Notes under the pieces: generated by a model
Told to the model about the DNA's origin: nothing
Seen by the model: the letters and a program-made list of their open reading frames with translations, nothing else
The model's database searches: none
Shown here: piece after piece, positions 47,200 to 57,249 of the stretch
Numbering within the stretch: position 1 is the stretch's first letter
How the letters are laid out: each line of letters opens with the position of its first letter
DNA from: Yamadazyma tenuis
Taxonomy: Eukaryota > Ascomycota > Pichiomycetes > Serinales > Debaryomycetaceae
Length of the DNA stretch: 64,000 nucleotides
Assembly: GCF_029203305.1 (NCBI RefSeq)
Contig: NC_089465.1
Location: 496,001-560,000 of the forward strand
Direction: 5' to 3'
Translations under genes and position numbers: made by a program

Positions 47200-49734
47200 A
47201 TGGTCACGAAATCTGATCACAGTAACCCTTTAGCCGTTACTATACCATATCAATTTACATCAGCTGATGACTATCCGACAGAAGTCCTCGCCAATCGATT
47301 CCAGGCATGGCGATACATCATCAAGGATCTCGTGAGCTACTTGCGCGAGTATGCTTCCGTGCAAGAGGAGATTGTTCGTCAGCAAATCCGTTTGCAACAG
47401 GCGGTAGGTATCAGTGCTAAATCAATAGCTGTCACGGCAGGTTCCCAGGCCGACGCCCATGGCCACTCCCACGGGTCAGCACATCGTTCGGGTCCCACCT
47501 CCTCCAATAAAGAGGTGGATATCAGTGAAATAAACCGGTATTTCTTACCTATCGGTAACGGGTCTATCCAAGACTTGCCCACCATTTTAACCAAGTACCA
47601 CCAACAGAACGTTGCAACCACCAACAAGACCTTAAAGGAGATCACCACCGTGATTGTCCCCAAGTTGGAGGAGTTGAGAAAAGACTTGTTGATGAAGATA
47701 AAGGAGATCAAAAACTTGCAGAACGACTTCAAGAACAACTTGAGCAAAGAAGTTAATGAGACCAAGAATTTGCTCAACCAGTACTACCAGGCGGTTGATA
47801 TTTCCAGTAAGTTGGAACACGGCTCGGTTCATCATTCGGGGGATGCGGCTGAGCTGTTCAAATACGATCCATACCTTGTGAAGATAAAGTTGGACAGACA
47901 GTTGAAAAAGCAGTTGCAGGAAGAGAACTACTTGCACCAGGCCTACGAGAATTTGCAAGAGAGTGGTCGCAAATTAGAAAGTATCATTGTCATTGAACTC
48001 CAGAATTACTGGGGGAATTTTTTGAACATGTTATCTGCTGAGCATGCTTCTTTTTCCAACTTTTTGTTGCCCAACTTGAATAACGGCTTTTTGGCCAAAG
48101 AAAGCACTTTTGAGTGGGATTCGTTTATCGCCAAAAATTTACCCTCTCCTTCCATCTCGGTCAATGCCGTGGGGAACTCGAACTCGTCCATCAAAAATGG
48201 TACGTTTATTGACTTGAACTTCCACTCGAGAAAGTTCAGCGACTTGACTATAAACAACTACAGCTCGCCATTGAACATGTCTGTGCGTGAAGGCTACTTG
48301 GAGAGAAAGTCGAAGTTCTTGAAGAGTTACTCCAGAGGTTGGTATGTGTTGACGTGCAACTTCATTCATGAGTTTAAGACCTCCGATAGAAAAAAAGATC
48401 AGACTCCAGTTACCTCCATTCTGTTGGATAATTTTCAAGTCAATGATCACACTAAGAACAATGGCAAGTCTGATAACAGCTATAAGTTCATATTGAGCTC
48501 GAAACCCAACGGAATCATTCACAGAAGTCAGACCTGGGCATTCAAAACTGATAGCTACGAAAATATGATTGGATGGTACAACGATATCAATAATTTGGTC
48601 AGTTTGCCCAACGCGGCTGCTAGGGCCCGGTTCTTGAGTAAGAGGTTGAATTTGAATAACACTAATCCAAACTTGGTGAGAATTCAATCGAAGGTTTCTC
48701 GGGCTTCAAGTATCGTTACCAATGGTACTCATGCCAAGTCCCTAAAGACGGTGGAATCCAATAAAACTAGGATCACCGGTACCACCAACACGGAGAACAA
48801 CCAGTTAAGCTCAACCTTTTCCAATACCAGCCAAGTGAAAAGCCCCAAGTTAAACCACTTGATCAACAGTGATGGAACAATTTTGACCCCAGTAGATACC
48901 AACGAGAGACAGTCTCATTCGCAAACACCATTGACTTCTACTCCTTATGTGCAACCACAGCAGCAACCCCATCCTTCTACACAACCAGGTACTGAAGGGT
49001 TCTACCAAATTCAACCAATTCTTTCGCAGCCGCAACCAGTTGAAGCTATTCCCACCCATGACTCCCAAAACATGGGTCAGTCGAGAAGCCTTCAATACCA
49101 GATTCCTTCTACGCATATACAGCAACCTACTCCTCAACAGCCTCAACAGATTCAACAGTCCAAAGGAAATGGTATAATTGGATTACCTCCAAACTTTATT
49201 AATTTTCAACAAGGTTACTACATGAATGCTAATGGTCAACAAGTGCAGCAGTTTTATGATCCTATCCAGCAGCAGTATTATACCATTACTCAGCAACCCA
49301 ACCAGGGACCTCAGCCTCAGTACTTTCCTGCCTCACCACAACCTCAATTCCCGTCTTCACCGCAGCCCCAATTCGCTTCTTCACCACAGGCTAACCAAGG
49401 GTATTTCTTCATCCAGCCGGGCCAGGGCCAAGGGCAGCCAGTACCGGCTCAGCAGGGTCAAGCCTTAAAGGGAGACTATGCTTTTGGAGGCCAGTTACCT
49501 TATCCCACCGAAAATGATCTCAATGGACATGGTGAACCTCAGCACCATCAAAATGGTGATGAAACTCACCAAAATGGCCAACATTTGGATCAAGACGAAA
49601 AAAACGGCCACATCTCCAAGCCTGATGTGACCACTGATACAACGGATGCTACTTTGAAGGATAATAAGAGTGAAGCGAGTATCAAGGAACAACCTCAAGC
49701 ATTTGAACACCAAATATCTCAACTCAGCATATAG
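47200..49734 (+). CDS. SLM1: Slm1/Slm2-type PI(4,5)P2-binding TORC2 effector
   Basis: 844 codons from the ATG at 47200. An N-terminal F-BAR-like helical region (about residues 25-300; YPTEVLANRFQAWRYIIKDL at its start) is followed by a PH domain at about 358-475 (REGYLERKSKFLKSYSRGWYVL, then WAFKTDSYENMIGWYNDI). The tail is Gln/Pro-rich and low in complexity. Slm proteins bind PI(4,5)P2 in eisosomes/plasma membrane and carry TORC2 to Ypk1. One paralogue is seen here, so SLM1 versus SLM2 is arbitrary. Divergent from the RING gene. Confidence 0.88.
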   Translation: MVTKSDHSNPLAVTIPYQFTSADDYPTEVLANRFQAWRYIIKDLVSYLREYASVQEEIVRQQIRLQQAVGISAKSIAVTAGSQADAHGHSHGSAHRSGPTSSNKEVDISEINRYFLPIGNGSIQDLPTILTKYHQQNVATTNKTLKEITTVIVPKLEELRKDLLMKIKEIKNLQNDFKNNLSKEVNETKNLLNQYYQAVDISSKLEHGSVHHSGDAAELFKYDPYLVKIKLDRQLKKQLQEENYLHQAYENLQESGRKLESIIVIELQNYWGNFLNMLSAEHASFSNFLLPNLNNGFLAKESTFEWDSFIAKNLPSPSISVNAVGNSNSSIKNGTFIDLNFHSRKFSDLTINNYSSPLNMSVREGYLERKSKFLKSYSRGWYVLTCNFIHEFKTSDRKKDQTPVTSILLDNFQVNDHTKNNGKSDNSYKFILSSKPNGIIHRSQTWAFKTDSYENMIGWYNDINNLVSLPNAAARARFLSKRLNLNNTNPNLVRIQSKVSRASSIVTNGTHAKSLKTVESNKTRITGTTNTENNQLSSTFSNTSQVKSPKLNHLINSDGTILTPVDTNERQSHSQTPLTSTPYVQPQQQPHPSTQPGTEGFYQIQPILSQPQPVEAIPTHDSQNMGQSRSLQYQIPSTHIQQPTPQQPQQIQQSKGNGIIGLPPNFINFQQGYYMNANGQQVQQFYDPIQQQYYTITQQPNQGPQPQYFPASPQPQFPSSPQPQFASSPQANQGYFFIQPGQGQGQPVPAQQGQALKGDYAFGGQLPYPTENDLNGHGEPQHHQNGDETHQNGQHLDQDEKNGHISKPDVTTDTTDATLKDNKSEASIKEQPQAFEHQISQLSI

Positions 49735-49848
49735 TGAGGTGAGACAAAATTGTCTATAGACAAAATAAATTTCAAAGTGATTATAAATTAATGCTAAATG
49801 TACATTTATATAATTCGGATTTCGTTCTTGTGTATAAAAGGTAATTAT

Positions 49849-50546
49849 TTAAACAACCACACCCGAGTTAGAAGCAATACGTGGCCACAAGTCAGCACAT
49901 TCTTTAGCAACAGGTCCAGTAATGGCAGAACCCTTCATTTCTCCCTTAGGGTTCACAATGACACCGGCATTGTCTTCAAAGTACAAGTAGACACCATCCT
50001 TTCTTCTCCATGGTCTAGATTGTCTGACAACAATAGCTGGCATAACCTTCTTTCTTAATTCTGGCTTACCCTTCTTGACGGTAGCCATGACCATATCACC
50101 AGCAGAGGCAGCGGGCAATCTGTTCAATTTAGCACCGAATCCTTTGACGGCCAAGATGTACAAGTTTCTAGCACCGGAGTTGTCACAACAGTTTAAAACG
50201 GCACCGACTGGCAAACCCAACTAGATTATGTTAGTATTGGAAAAGAATTATTGAACATTATGCACGGAAAATGACAATCTATAGAAGACTGTGGTGGGGA
50301 TACTTGCAACTGTTGGGTCAGAAGACAGCTCTCTGTGACTTTTGGATGATGATTGTTATTATCGATGTCATAACTCATTATGACAATTTGGTGGATGATC
50401 AGCTCGGTATTCGAAGCTGGGAAACGATGGGGGTTTCGAGATTGGGGACACGGGAGAGACAGTAATCTCGAATGTACATGTTCGCTTGTTCATATGAAGA
50501 AGGGGAGTATACATACACTCATACGAAATTTGTTACCTGAAGACAT
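49849..50546 (-). CDS. RPL23: Large-subunit ribosomal protein uL14 (Rpl23), spliced
   Basis: Exon 1 is 50517-50546 (10 codons, [10 protein letters not shown]) and exon 2 is 49849-50220, giving 133 residues. Exon 2 alone starts without a Met (LGLPVGAV...), so the first exon had to be found: its end ...KFRMS joins LGLPVGAV as in uL14. The body ([78 protein letters not shown]) is almost invariant in eukaryotes. It sits at the 60S face contacting 40S. Convergent with SLM. Confidence 0.97.
50221..50516 (-). other. Intron in RPL23
   Basis: 296 nt, phase 0, after codon 10. Donor GTATGT at 50516-50511 (minus strand), branch TACTAAC about 10 bases before the acceptor, and acceptor CTAG ending at 50221. 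Frames inside it are not coding. Confidence 0.94.
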
Positions 50547-51548
50547 GATTAACTTCTTTAATTAGTATGGAAAACTTTATGAAAATTTTTTTCAGGTATA
50601 GTTGAACGCACAGTGAGAAGCGGTCGTGCCTAGCAAATGAGTACAATTGGGTTCGGCACGTACCTATGCGCGGGTGTTGGTAGTGGTTGTGGCTGGAGCC
50701 CTATTCAGGTGCGAGCGCGACAATGAGATTCGTGACGGCAAACTGAGCAAGTTTGCAACCGTGTTACTTTGAGTTCCGTAGTAAGCCTGTGGAAGGAATA
50801 TGTCAATGCTGTGATAAAATTATGAATGGAGGAACTGCAGAAACTCTATTTGAAAACAAAGAGGAGAAATTCAAGCTCATCTAAGGACCAAAGAGATGAA
50901 TGTAGACTACTCTAAATACTGTGTATTCGTTGATGAAACTGAGTTTAACATCAACATCAAACGCTGTCAGCGATGGATTTTTTAGGTGAGACGCGGTGTT
51001 CAAGACACCTTGACAAAATCTGTCAACAAGACAGTTTGCTTACTTTCGAACGTGACTTTTTTTCAATTTTTAAAATTATTTCATTTATGCCATATCAAAT
51101 TACGAAAAAAGTTTGAGGTGAGGCGACATTTCAGCACTCAGCGAACAAAGAATGGAAGAATGCGACACTCATGGATGGTACTGTACTTATCTGAAATACT
51201 ACACGGTTTTCAGCCCAAACAAAACACCGCGTAAAGACTATTGTCTTAAATTTCCCTTGTTGGTATTTATGTAACGACAGTTTATAGACGAATGAGAAGG
51301 GAAAAATTGGTACTATTATATAGGGATGTGCTAAGAATATGATAGTACCAGTCTATAGGACTTATCCAATCCCCTATGTTTGCTATATTGTTTACTGGAG
51401 ATTGTGCGGTCATTGTATCCCCATTTGGTAATAACCTCCTGCAAGCGAACAGTGCCTTAGTAAGAACTGCATGGGATCGGGCGCGAGCGACTGCATCGAG
51501 GGGTATATATTTATTTTATTACTGAAACTTAATTCATTACTGGATCTA
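50547..51548. other. 1-kb gap upstream of RPL23 and downstream of the WSC gene
   Basis: This includes the RPL23 promoter. I see two putative factor sites near 50666-50703, A/T-rich tracts, and no gene. An 82-codon frame at 50986-51234 has no recognisable features. No tRNA-like sequence was found. Confidence 0.5.
50666..50703 (-). promoter_or_regulatory. Rap1-like and Tbf1-like sites in the RPL23 promoter
   Basis: On the minus strand, ACACCCGCGCAT (50666-50677) matches the Rap1 consensus ACACCCRYACAY at all but one position. TAGGGCT (50697-50703) is a half site of the type reported for Tbf1 in ribosomal protein promoters. They lie about 120-160 bases upstream of the ATG, the usual distance. 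Low confidence. Confidence 0.3.
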
Positions 51549-52706
51549 TCAATTATTCACAACTTTTAGAGATCCCTTGGTGATCATATCGGGTAAAGAC
51601 CCGTCGCTTAGTCTTCTTCGTCCGTAATCTTCGGTTGGGTATGGAAGCACACCTGCACCTTGTCCATGTCCGACACTTGCAACTCGGGCATCTTCAAACA
51701 TAAAGTACTCGTCGTTTGAGCCAAACGAGTTGTTATTAAGGCTTTGTTGTTTTGTATGCTCAGATTTGATCGTAGGCTTTTTACCCACAAACAGGTTAGG
51801 GGTGACGTTATATTCACTCTTACCACCAGTTCGGTTCAAAGGCGGCACTGCGTGAAATCCTTCAGCGTCCTTTTCGAAATCGTCTTCGTCGTCGTCCGAG
51901 TGTCTTCTTCTGTACCAGAGGAAAAAGAGTAACCCGGCCAAGAGACCGATACCTCCCACGACACCCACCACGATACCACCAATGGCACCACCAGAAAGAC
52001 TTTTTTTGCTCGAGCCCGATGAGCTTTTGCTAGTATCGTCGGAGTGACCAGTAGCAGATGCGCTGGAGGAGCCTGAATCGCTAGTACTGGCAGTGGGCGA
52101 GGATTCAGAATCCTTGGTCTTGGTGATGGTGACTTCCGAAGGCTTCGAGTCACTGGTCACCGTCGATACTACCTGTGACGTATTGTCGGTGCTGGATGCA
52201 GAGGAACTTTCGTCGTCTGCTTCGCTGGTGGTACTCGATTCAACGTCGGTGGAAAAAGAGGCTTCAGTGGAAGTGGTTTTGTGGGTTGAGGATGTCTTAG
52301 ACGACAGGGACGAACTCGACGTGGACGAGGACTGAGCCGTCGACGACGACAGGGCCACAGCCAGGGCCAGCACCGAGGCGTCTTCGTAGATCAAGAAATA
52401 GTCGGATCCACCGCAATTTTCAGATCCATAGCCCTGACAGGTTGTATCACAGTTGGAAGACGACACCTCGTCGGAAGAATCGATCTCGATGCTGCCGCAG
52501 TAGCACGTCAGCCCCTCGATCAACGCCGCGTACCGGGAGCCTGAACAAATACCTTCACAATGGCCCGAGCTCTGGAACGTGTATTCATCGCCGTAGGTCA
52601 AAAGTGATTCGACACTGCTCTTGGGAAAACACCCGTACAGCGAGAAGGCAGCGTGTGTGGGTAGAAGGAGCAAGCTCAAAGCGAGAGTCTGGGCAAGCTG
52701 GAGCAT
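51549..52706 (-). CDS. WSC-domain cell-wall stress sensor
   Basis: 385 codons from the ATG at 52706. A signal peptide (residues 1-21) is followed by a WSC domain (about 22-105) with its conserved Cys pattern (GCF, GHCEGICSGSRYAAL, TCYCG, CQGYGSENCGG), a long Ser/Thr-rich stalk (about 115-250), one membrane span (about 252-277, GGAIGGIVVGVVGGIGLLAGLLFFLWY) and a cytosolic tail. The tail ends LSDGSLPDM...LKVVNN, the conserved Wsc1-type terminus that contacts Rom2. Such sensors activate the Rho1-Pkc1 cell-integrity pathway. Confidence 0.87.
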   Translation of the reverse strand: MLQLAQTLALSLLLLPTHAAFSLYGCFPKSSVESLLTYGDEYTFQSSGHCEGICSGSRYAALIEGLTCYCGSIEIDSSDEVSSSNCDTTCQGYGSENCGGSDYFLIYEDASVLALAVALSSSTAQSSSTSSSSLSSKTSSTHKTTSTEASFSTDVESSTTSEADDESSSASSTDNTSQVVSTVTSDSKPSEVTITKTKDSESSPTASTSDSGSSSASATGHSDDTSKSSSGSSKKSLSGGAIGGIVVGVVGGIGLLAGLLFFLWYRRRHSDDDEDDFEKDAEGFHAVPPLNRTGGKSEYNVTPNLFVGKKPTIKSEHTKQQSLNNNSFGSNDEYFMFEDARVASVGHGQGAGVLPYPTEDYGRRRLSDGSLPDMITKGSLKVVNN

Positions 52707-53295
52707 TTTGAGGGTGGGATGACCGTATGTTTGTGGACTGGTCAAAACTAAGGGATTTAGCAGGAAATTGATTCAGGCGGATTTGGAAAATGCAGAATAA
52801 AGAAGCTGAACAGAGACCTGAACAGTGGATGAGGTAACGATTGGGATGGGATGAGGTTGCTAAACCGGGGTTTTACCTGTGCAAGGTATGTGTGAGATCA
52901 AAGAGCAAAGAAAAGGATTGGATCAAAAGTTGAGAATCCAAACAAAGAGTTAAAAAAAGACCATTCCGAAGAAAAAAAAAAAGAAAAAATTGAGGTAAAC
53001 AAAACTCGAAGTGCAGGAAGATACGTTAGTTCGGCCTTCAGGCGGGCCACAGGTAGAGACGGGATTGGGAGATGTGTACATGTATAGCAAAGGTATGAGA
53101 TATCAATCCCACCACAAACAGGAAATAGGTGGCTATGGGACAACGGATACATCACATGTTGACACCAGGTCGCAGTGAAAAATGTAGTGAGAGCGCAAAC
53201 CGGAATGGTGGATGCTTAAACCTTGTTTAGGAAGCATCGTGCGGGTAAACTAACTACTGGGGTGGGTCCAGAAGCCCCGATTCCAGGAACCACAG
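52707..53295. other. 589-base gap upstream of the WSC gene
   Basis: The promoter region of the WSC gene. It holds an A-rich tract (52970-52990) and T/A-rich sequence. I see no clear regulatory site and no gene in it. Confidence 0.4.
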
Positions 53296-54660
53296 TCACG
53301 TGAGACTACGGTTGGTTGGTGGACCGTGGGCGCCCACTAATTTTCTGTGTTTCTTGGTACGAGGTCCTAGGCGATGCCACGCCATCGCCTGGTCGAGCCG
53401 AGTTTTTCGCATCGCCAGTCGGCGGGCAGAGTTTTCCCTTCCCGCCTCGCGAGCCGGCGCGCCAACTACGGCCGAGCTGTCGCTCGCCTCGCCTGCCTGG
53501 TTCTGCTCATTTAGGCTCTGCTCATCTAGGCTCTGCGCCTCCACCTCCGATGCGTTCGCTTCGCCTTCAAATGGATAAAGATAGTGCATGCCTTCAACGG
53601 TCGCTACATATCCGTTCCTAAACGCCTTCCCGTGTAAAAACATCTTCTGATGGTGGAACAGGTCTTTAAAAGTGCCTTTCATGCACTGAGCGTACCTCAT
53701 GTTCAACAGTATTTTGTCAATGTCCCAGTAACAAAGACACTGGTAGAGGTGTACTACCGACACGGGTGAACCAAGCTGTTGTGCTTCCTCTTCCTTGAGG
53801 ACCGCGTATCGTAAATATACTTGTGGGGCGTCCACAAAATAAAAGTTGGAGATGTAATTGCTGCAAACGGTGAGTTTTTGTACACACGGATTGGCTGCAA
53901 ATCGAATGTTAGCACACCTTATTTGGAGTGTATGGACTCGTTCAAACATGGTGGACCATACAAGTGTGTGATAGCTCGTGGGCACGTTACATTCGTATAT
54001 TACTGTGTGCCAGAAGCTAATTTCTTCGAGTTCTTTGAAGACATTGACCCCGCGATGAGTGGAGTGGAGATGAATAGTGAAATAAGGACCTTGGGGGAAA
54101 GTACAGCTCTCAATACTGCCCACACTGAACGTATGTATCAACCGAATTCCTAATTGGGAATATTGAGCCGGTACACTTGATGCAAAATCTTTTAGAGCCC
54201 AGTAATAGTCCGTGAGGTCCCCCTTCAAATGAATGCTTTGGCCAGCTAAACTTTTGGGCGAGTTACTCTGCCCAAACTCCTTCAAGATACCGATTCCCCA
54301 AGTGACTGGATTGCCATAAATGTGAGTGTACATGTTGTTGTGGTTGGTGCGGGCGTTTTCTTTGTGCTGATCCGCCTGAACTTGAAGGTTGGATAATGAT
54401 CTCGTGAGTTGTGCTAACTTCTTGGGGTACGTCAGAAAACACTTCAACCCGTTCTTGTTCAATAATTCATGACCCAAGTAGTCTACCAACTCGTGAGAGA
54501 GCGATTTTGCTTGTTTTTGCTGGTAGGAACACCAGCAGTACGATATCGCGTATACCACGCTTGGCTCATGCTTATACACTTGAAGCACGTAGTACAATTC
54601 TGCTGGAGTTAATTGCTCGAGAATATATATGTTGACTTCGAGTGGGAACTGGTGGAGCAT
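53296..54660 (-). CDS. Orphan F-box-like protein with a GC-rich C-terminal tail
   Basis: 454 codons from the ATG at 54660. Residues 1-35 (FPLEVNIYILEQLTPAELYYVLQVYKH) have the F-box pattern of leading Pro-Leu-Glu and helices, suggesting an SCF substrate adaptor, but no repeat domain could be recognised behind it. The middle (about 60-360) is mixed Cys/His/aromatic-rich. From about residue 370 the composition becomes Ala/Arg/Glu-rich and the DNA clearly GC-richer (about 53380-53560), unlike its neighbours. I do not recognise the family. Possibly a lineage-specific gene. Confidence 0.6.
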   Translation of the reverse strand: MLHQFPLEVNIYILEQLTPAELYYVLQVYKHEPSVVYAISYCWCSYQQKQAKSLSHELVDYLGHELLNKNGLKCFLTYPKKLAQLTRSLSNLQVQADQHKENARTNHNNMYTHIYGNPVTWGIGILKEFGQSNSPKSLAGQSIHLKGDLTDYYWALKDFASSVPAQYSQLGIRLIHTFSVGSIESCTFPQGPYFTIHLHSTHRGVNVFKELEEISFWHTVIYECNVPTSYHTLVWSTMFERVHTLQIRCANIRFAANPCVQKLTVCSNYISNFYFVDAPQVYLRYAVLKEEEAQQLGSPVSVVHLYQCLCYWDIDKILLNMRYAQCMKGTFKDLFHHQKMFLHGKAFRNGYVATVEGMHYLYPFEGEANASEVEAQSLDEQSLNEQNQAGEASDSSAVVGAPAREAGRENSARRLAMRKTRLDQAMAWHRLGPRTKKHRKLVGAHGPPTNRSLT

Positions 54661-54974
54661 AGCTACTTTAGCAAAAGAAAGGTTGTACGATTTTGGAGGA
54701 TTTTTATGTACTTGCAGTGTTATGGTGGTGAGGCTTATAGTTATGCTGATTCTGCGAATTTTGCAGCCATTAGAATTTTAGGAAATAATACGAAAGAGAG
54801 CACAAAGAGCAGAGAGCACAAGTATTCAAATGATGTAACCAGTTCAGTTTGGGTAAATACTGGGATACAATTAAGCCCTACTGTGAGACACGAACAAGAC
54901 AAACCACCCTTCACTTCCATCTTCACAACACTTTCTACACTTTCTACACCCAACTACTCAAACGTCTATTTCTA
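54661..54974. other. 314-base gap between HIS1 and the F-box-like gene
   Basis: It holds the promoter of the F-box-like gene and the HIS1 3' end. T/A-rich with no recognisable site. Confidence 0.35.
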
Positions 54975-55958
54975 TCACACTCTACAGTTTCCAATGTCAA
55001 ACACCAAAATATCAGAGGCACCAATCTTCTTCAAGGCATCCATAATGTTCCCAGTTTCTGCTTTCTCGACCATTGCCGACACAGCCACCCACTCTTCAAC
55101 TTCAAACTCTTTCTTTTCCAAAGCCGAAACAGTAGCAGACCTTCTACCAGGAGTTATCTTCAAAACCTCCGACAACAAGCTTCTAGGAGTATTATAGTTA
55201 CACAACACATATCTTTGAGCAGCCAAAATACCCTCAATTCTTTGCTTCACTACGTTCACTATATCAGGGAATTTGGGTTCTTTGGCACAGATCAAGTGTG
55301 CGCTGGTTTCCAACAATGTGGTAATAGCCTTTAATCCAGCAGCTCTCATGGTTTCACCACTCTCCACCAAATCCACAATCCCATCAGCAACTCCCAACGC
55401 ACATGAAGCCTCGACAGATCCTCCCACATACCTGAGATGTGTGCTTAAAGTGTCTTTACCTTCCAAATCTTTGAAAAAATCTCCTGCCAATTTCGTAAAT
55501 GAAGAAACAATCTTTTTACCAACCAATTGCTCAGGTTTGGTGTAAGGCCCATCAGCAGGAACCTGGAGCTGTAATTTACACTTGCCAAATTGCAAGTCCA
55601 ACAAGTCGGTGATTTGATCGTACATATCAGCTTCTTGTATCTGGTCTAACCCGGTGATTCCCAAGTCACAGTTACCTTCTCCCACGAAAATAGGGATATC
55701 GGCTGCTGGTAAGAAAATCAAGGCGATGGGCAAGTTGGTACACAAGGCGATGTCCAATCTGCTGGAACGTCTGAACTGGATGTCACTTCCCTTCAACAAT
55801 TCACAGCATTTTTCATATAATCTTCCCTCTACTATAGTTAGTACTTGTTCAACTATCGGAAGACTGGAAATATAATTCCCACTCTTTATTCACTACTAAT
55901 ACGTACTCTTGGGGACGGCAAACAACAACCGGTCTGGCAAATGGTTAACTAAATCCAT
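54975..55958 (-). CDS. HIS1: ATP phosphoribosyltransferase His1, with an intron near the 5' end
   Basis: Exon 1 is 55907-55958 (52 nt, MDLVNHLPDRLLFAVPK plus one base), the intron 55829-55906, and exon 2 54975-55828, giving 301 residues. The joint restores the conserved KKGRLYEKCCELL. Without it the frame lacks the N-terminus. Core motifs: LPAADIPIFVGEGNCDLGITG, GGSVEASCALGVADGIVDLVESGETMRAAGL (PRPP binding) and the C-terminal ACT-like histidine-feedback domain. First step of histidine synthesis: PRPP + ATP to PR-ATP. A TGACTCA Gcn4 site lies 27 bases upstream of the ATG. Confidence 0.97.
55829..55906 (-). other. Intron in HIS1
   Basis: 78 nt. Donor GTACGT at 55906-55901, branch TACTAAC at 55843-55837, acceptor TAG ending at 55829. 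It interrupts the codon AAG|A...AG of KK. Confidence 0.92.
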
Positions 55959-55984
55959 GGTCAATGTCGATAAGAATGTCGATA

Positions 55985-55991
55985 TGACTCA
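55985..55991 (-). promoter_or_regulatory. Gcn4 site TGACTCA upstream of HIS1
   Basis: A perfect TGACTCA palindromic core at 55985-55991. Gcn4 activates amino-acid biosynthesis genes under starvation. It is only 27 bases upstream of the HIS1 ATG, which is unusually close. A near match (CGACTCA) lies about 40 bases further up. Confidence 0.7.
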
Positions 55992-56107
55992 GTGAAAAAT
56001 TTCACCGCGAAGGCTCACGACTCAATTTTGTGCTTTAATGTTAGATAGAATACTTGATGATAAGTGCTATAAACGTTTTCAAAGTGCTATAGTAGTCGGT
56101 GACTGGG

Positions 56108-57079
56108 TCACTTTTGTTCCTTGTCGCTTGAGTCCTGTGAAGTCATCGTATCGTCTTCGTCATTGATCAAGCTGTCCAAGTCGCGATCGGAGCTTTCCTG
56201 GTCTTCGATATCCTCATCTTCACCTTCATCTTCGTCTTCATTCTCGAAATATTGGCGAGGCAACGGCTGGCCGCGCGCACGATACCCCTGAGGACTGCCG
56301 TACCAGTACTTGTTGAATCCCCAGTTGAGTAGTATCTTAGCCATGTGATACGGGGTGAACTCAGGCCACAACGTCTCCACCATCACCACAGCACAGTCGG
56401 ACGACACCACTTGCCAGAGTAAAAAGTCCGAAAGTCTGTATGTTCCCGATGTTCGGATCATCAAGTCCAATGGCGGTGAGTCCCGCGTGTAGAGGAACTT
56501 GTCGATGGTGGATTGATCTATTATAAAGTCGTTTTGTTTGATCGACTCATTGACAATGCACTTGATCAGGTGAGTTATTTCGTCCCGCGAGGTGTACGGA
56601 AAGCACACATTCAAAGTGGCTCTCTTATTGTTTTTGGTGATTTGTTCAGTTTCGTTCAACACTTTGCGGACATCGGGGGGGAGAAGTGCAGTGTTACCCA
56701 AGATGCGGATTCTTACCCCATACTCTTCACACAATTCCCCATGCTGAGTGACTTGTTTAAACTTCAGCTTGGCCAAGTCCATCAACCACTTGACTTCATA
56801 GCTAGATCTCTTGAAGTTCTCGATCGAAAATGCGTAAACGGTGGCATGCTCTACGCCACATTCATATAGCAATTCCAATACGCTGGCCATACTCTCAAAT
56901 CCAAGGCTATGGCCTTCTTTCAATTCGATGTTGTGGGTACGGGCATATCGACGGTTGCCGTCCATTATAATGCCCACGTGACGAGGAATGGGCCCTTCAC
57001 GGACAACAGCGCCAAAAGACTTTTTGACCTTGGTGAGAAGCCAGTTGTATCCTGGAAACGTGGAAATCCACTGGGCCAT
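56108..57079 (-). CDS. RER2: Cis-prenyltransferase (dehydrodolichyl diphosphate synthase) Rer2/Srt1 type
   Basis: 323 codons from the ATG at 57079. Conserved regions: HVGIIMDGNRRYAR (about 34-47, with the catalytic Asp), ECGVEHATVYAFSIENF, and LMIRTSGTYRLSDFLLWQ. It elongates isoprenoid chains for dolichol at the ER, needed for protein glycosylation. The C-terminal 40 residues are an acidic extension not typical of the family. RER2 versus SRT1 cannot be decided here. Divergent with SQT1. Confidence 0.88.
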   Translation of the reverse strand: MAQWISTFPGYNWLLTKVKKSFGAVVREGPIPRHVGIIMDGNRRYARTHNIELKEGHSLGFESMASVLELLYECGVEHATVYAFSIENFKRSSYEVKWLMDLAKLKFKQVTQHGELCEEYGVRIRILGNTALLPPDVRKVLNETEQITKNNKRATLNVCFPYTSRDEITHLIKCIVNESIKQNDFIIDQSTIDKFLYTRDSPPLDLMIRTSGTYRLSDFLLWQVVSSDCAVVMVETLWPEFTPYHMAKILLNWGFNKYWYGSPQGYRARGQPLPRQYFENEDEDEGEDEDIEDQESSDRDLDSLINDEDDTMTSQDSSDKEQK

Positions 57080-57249
57080 TGGAAGAGGGAATATAAAACT
57101 GTGAAATAGGGGGCGGAGGACAATTAAGGCTGTGGTATGGTGTTTGTTCCCTGTTCCAGTCTTTAAGGAAAATTATGCTAGAATAAATACAGGTGACTTT
57201 TGCACCATAAACTATGTTTGTGTGTAAGTTGTTAGACCTGACACATTTC

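Noticed and set aside
50271..50465. 64-codon frame within the RPL23 intron
   Set aside because: On the opposite strand inside an intron with no recognisable features.
50986..51234. 82-codon frame upstream of RPL23
   Set aside because: AT-rich, no motif; probably chance.
54613..55197. 194-codon frame opposite HIS1
   Set aside because: It overlaps the HIS1 3' end and the F-box-like gene start in antisense; no domain.
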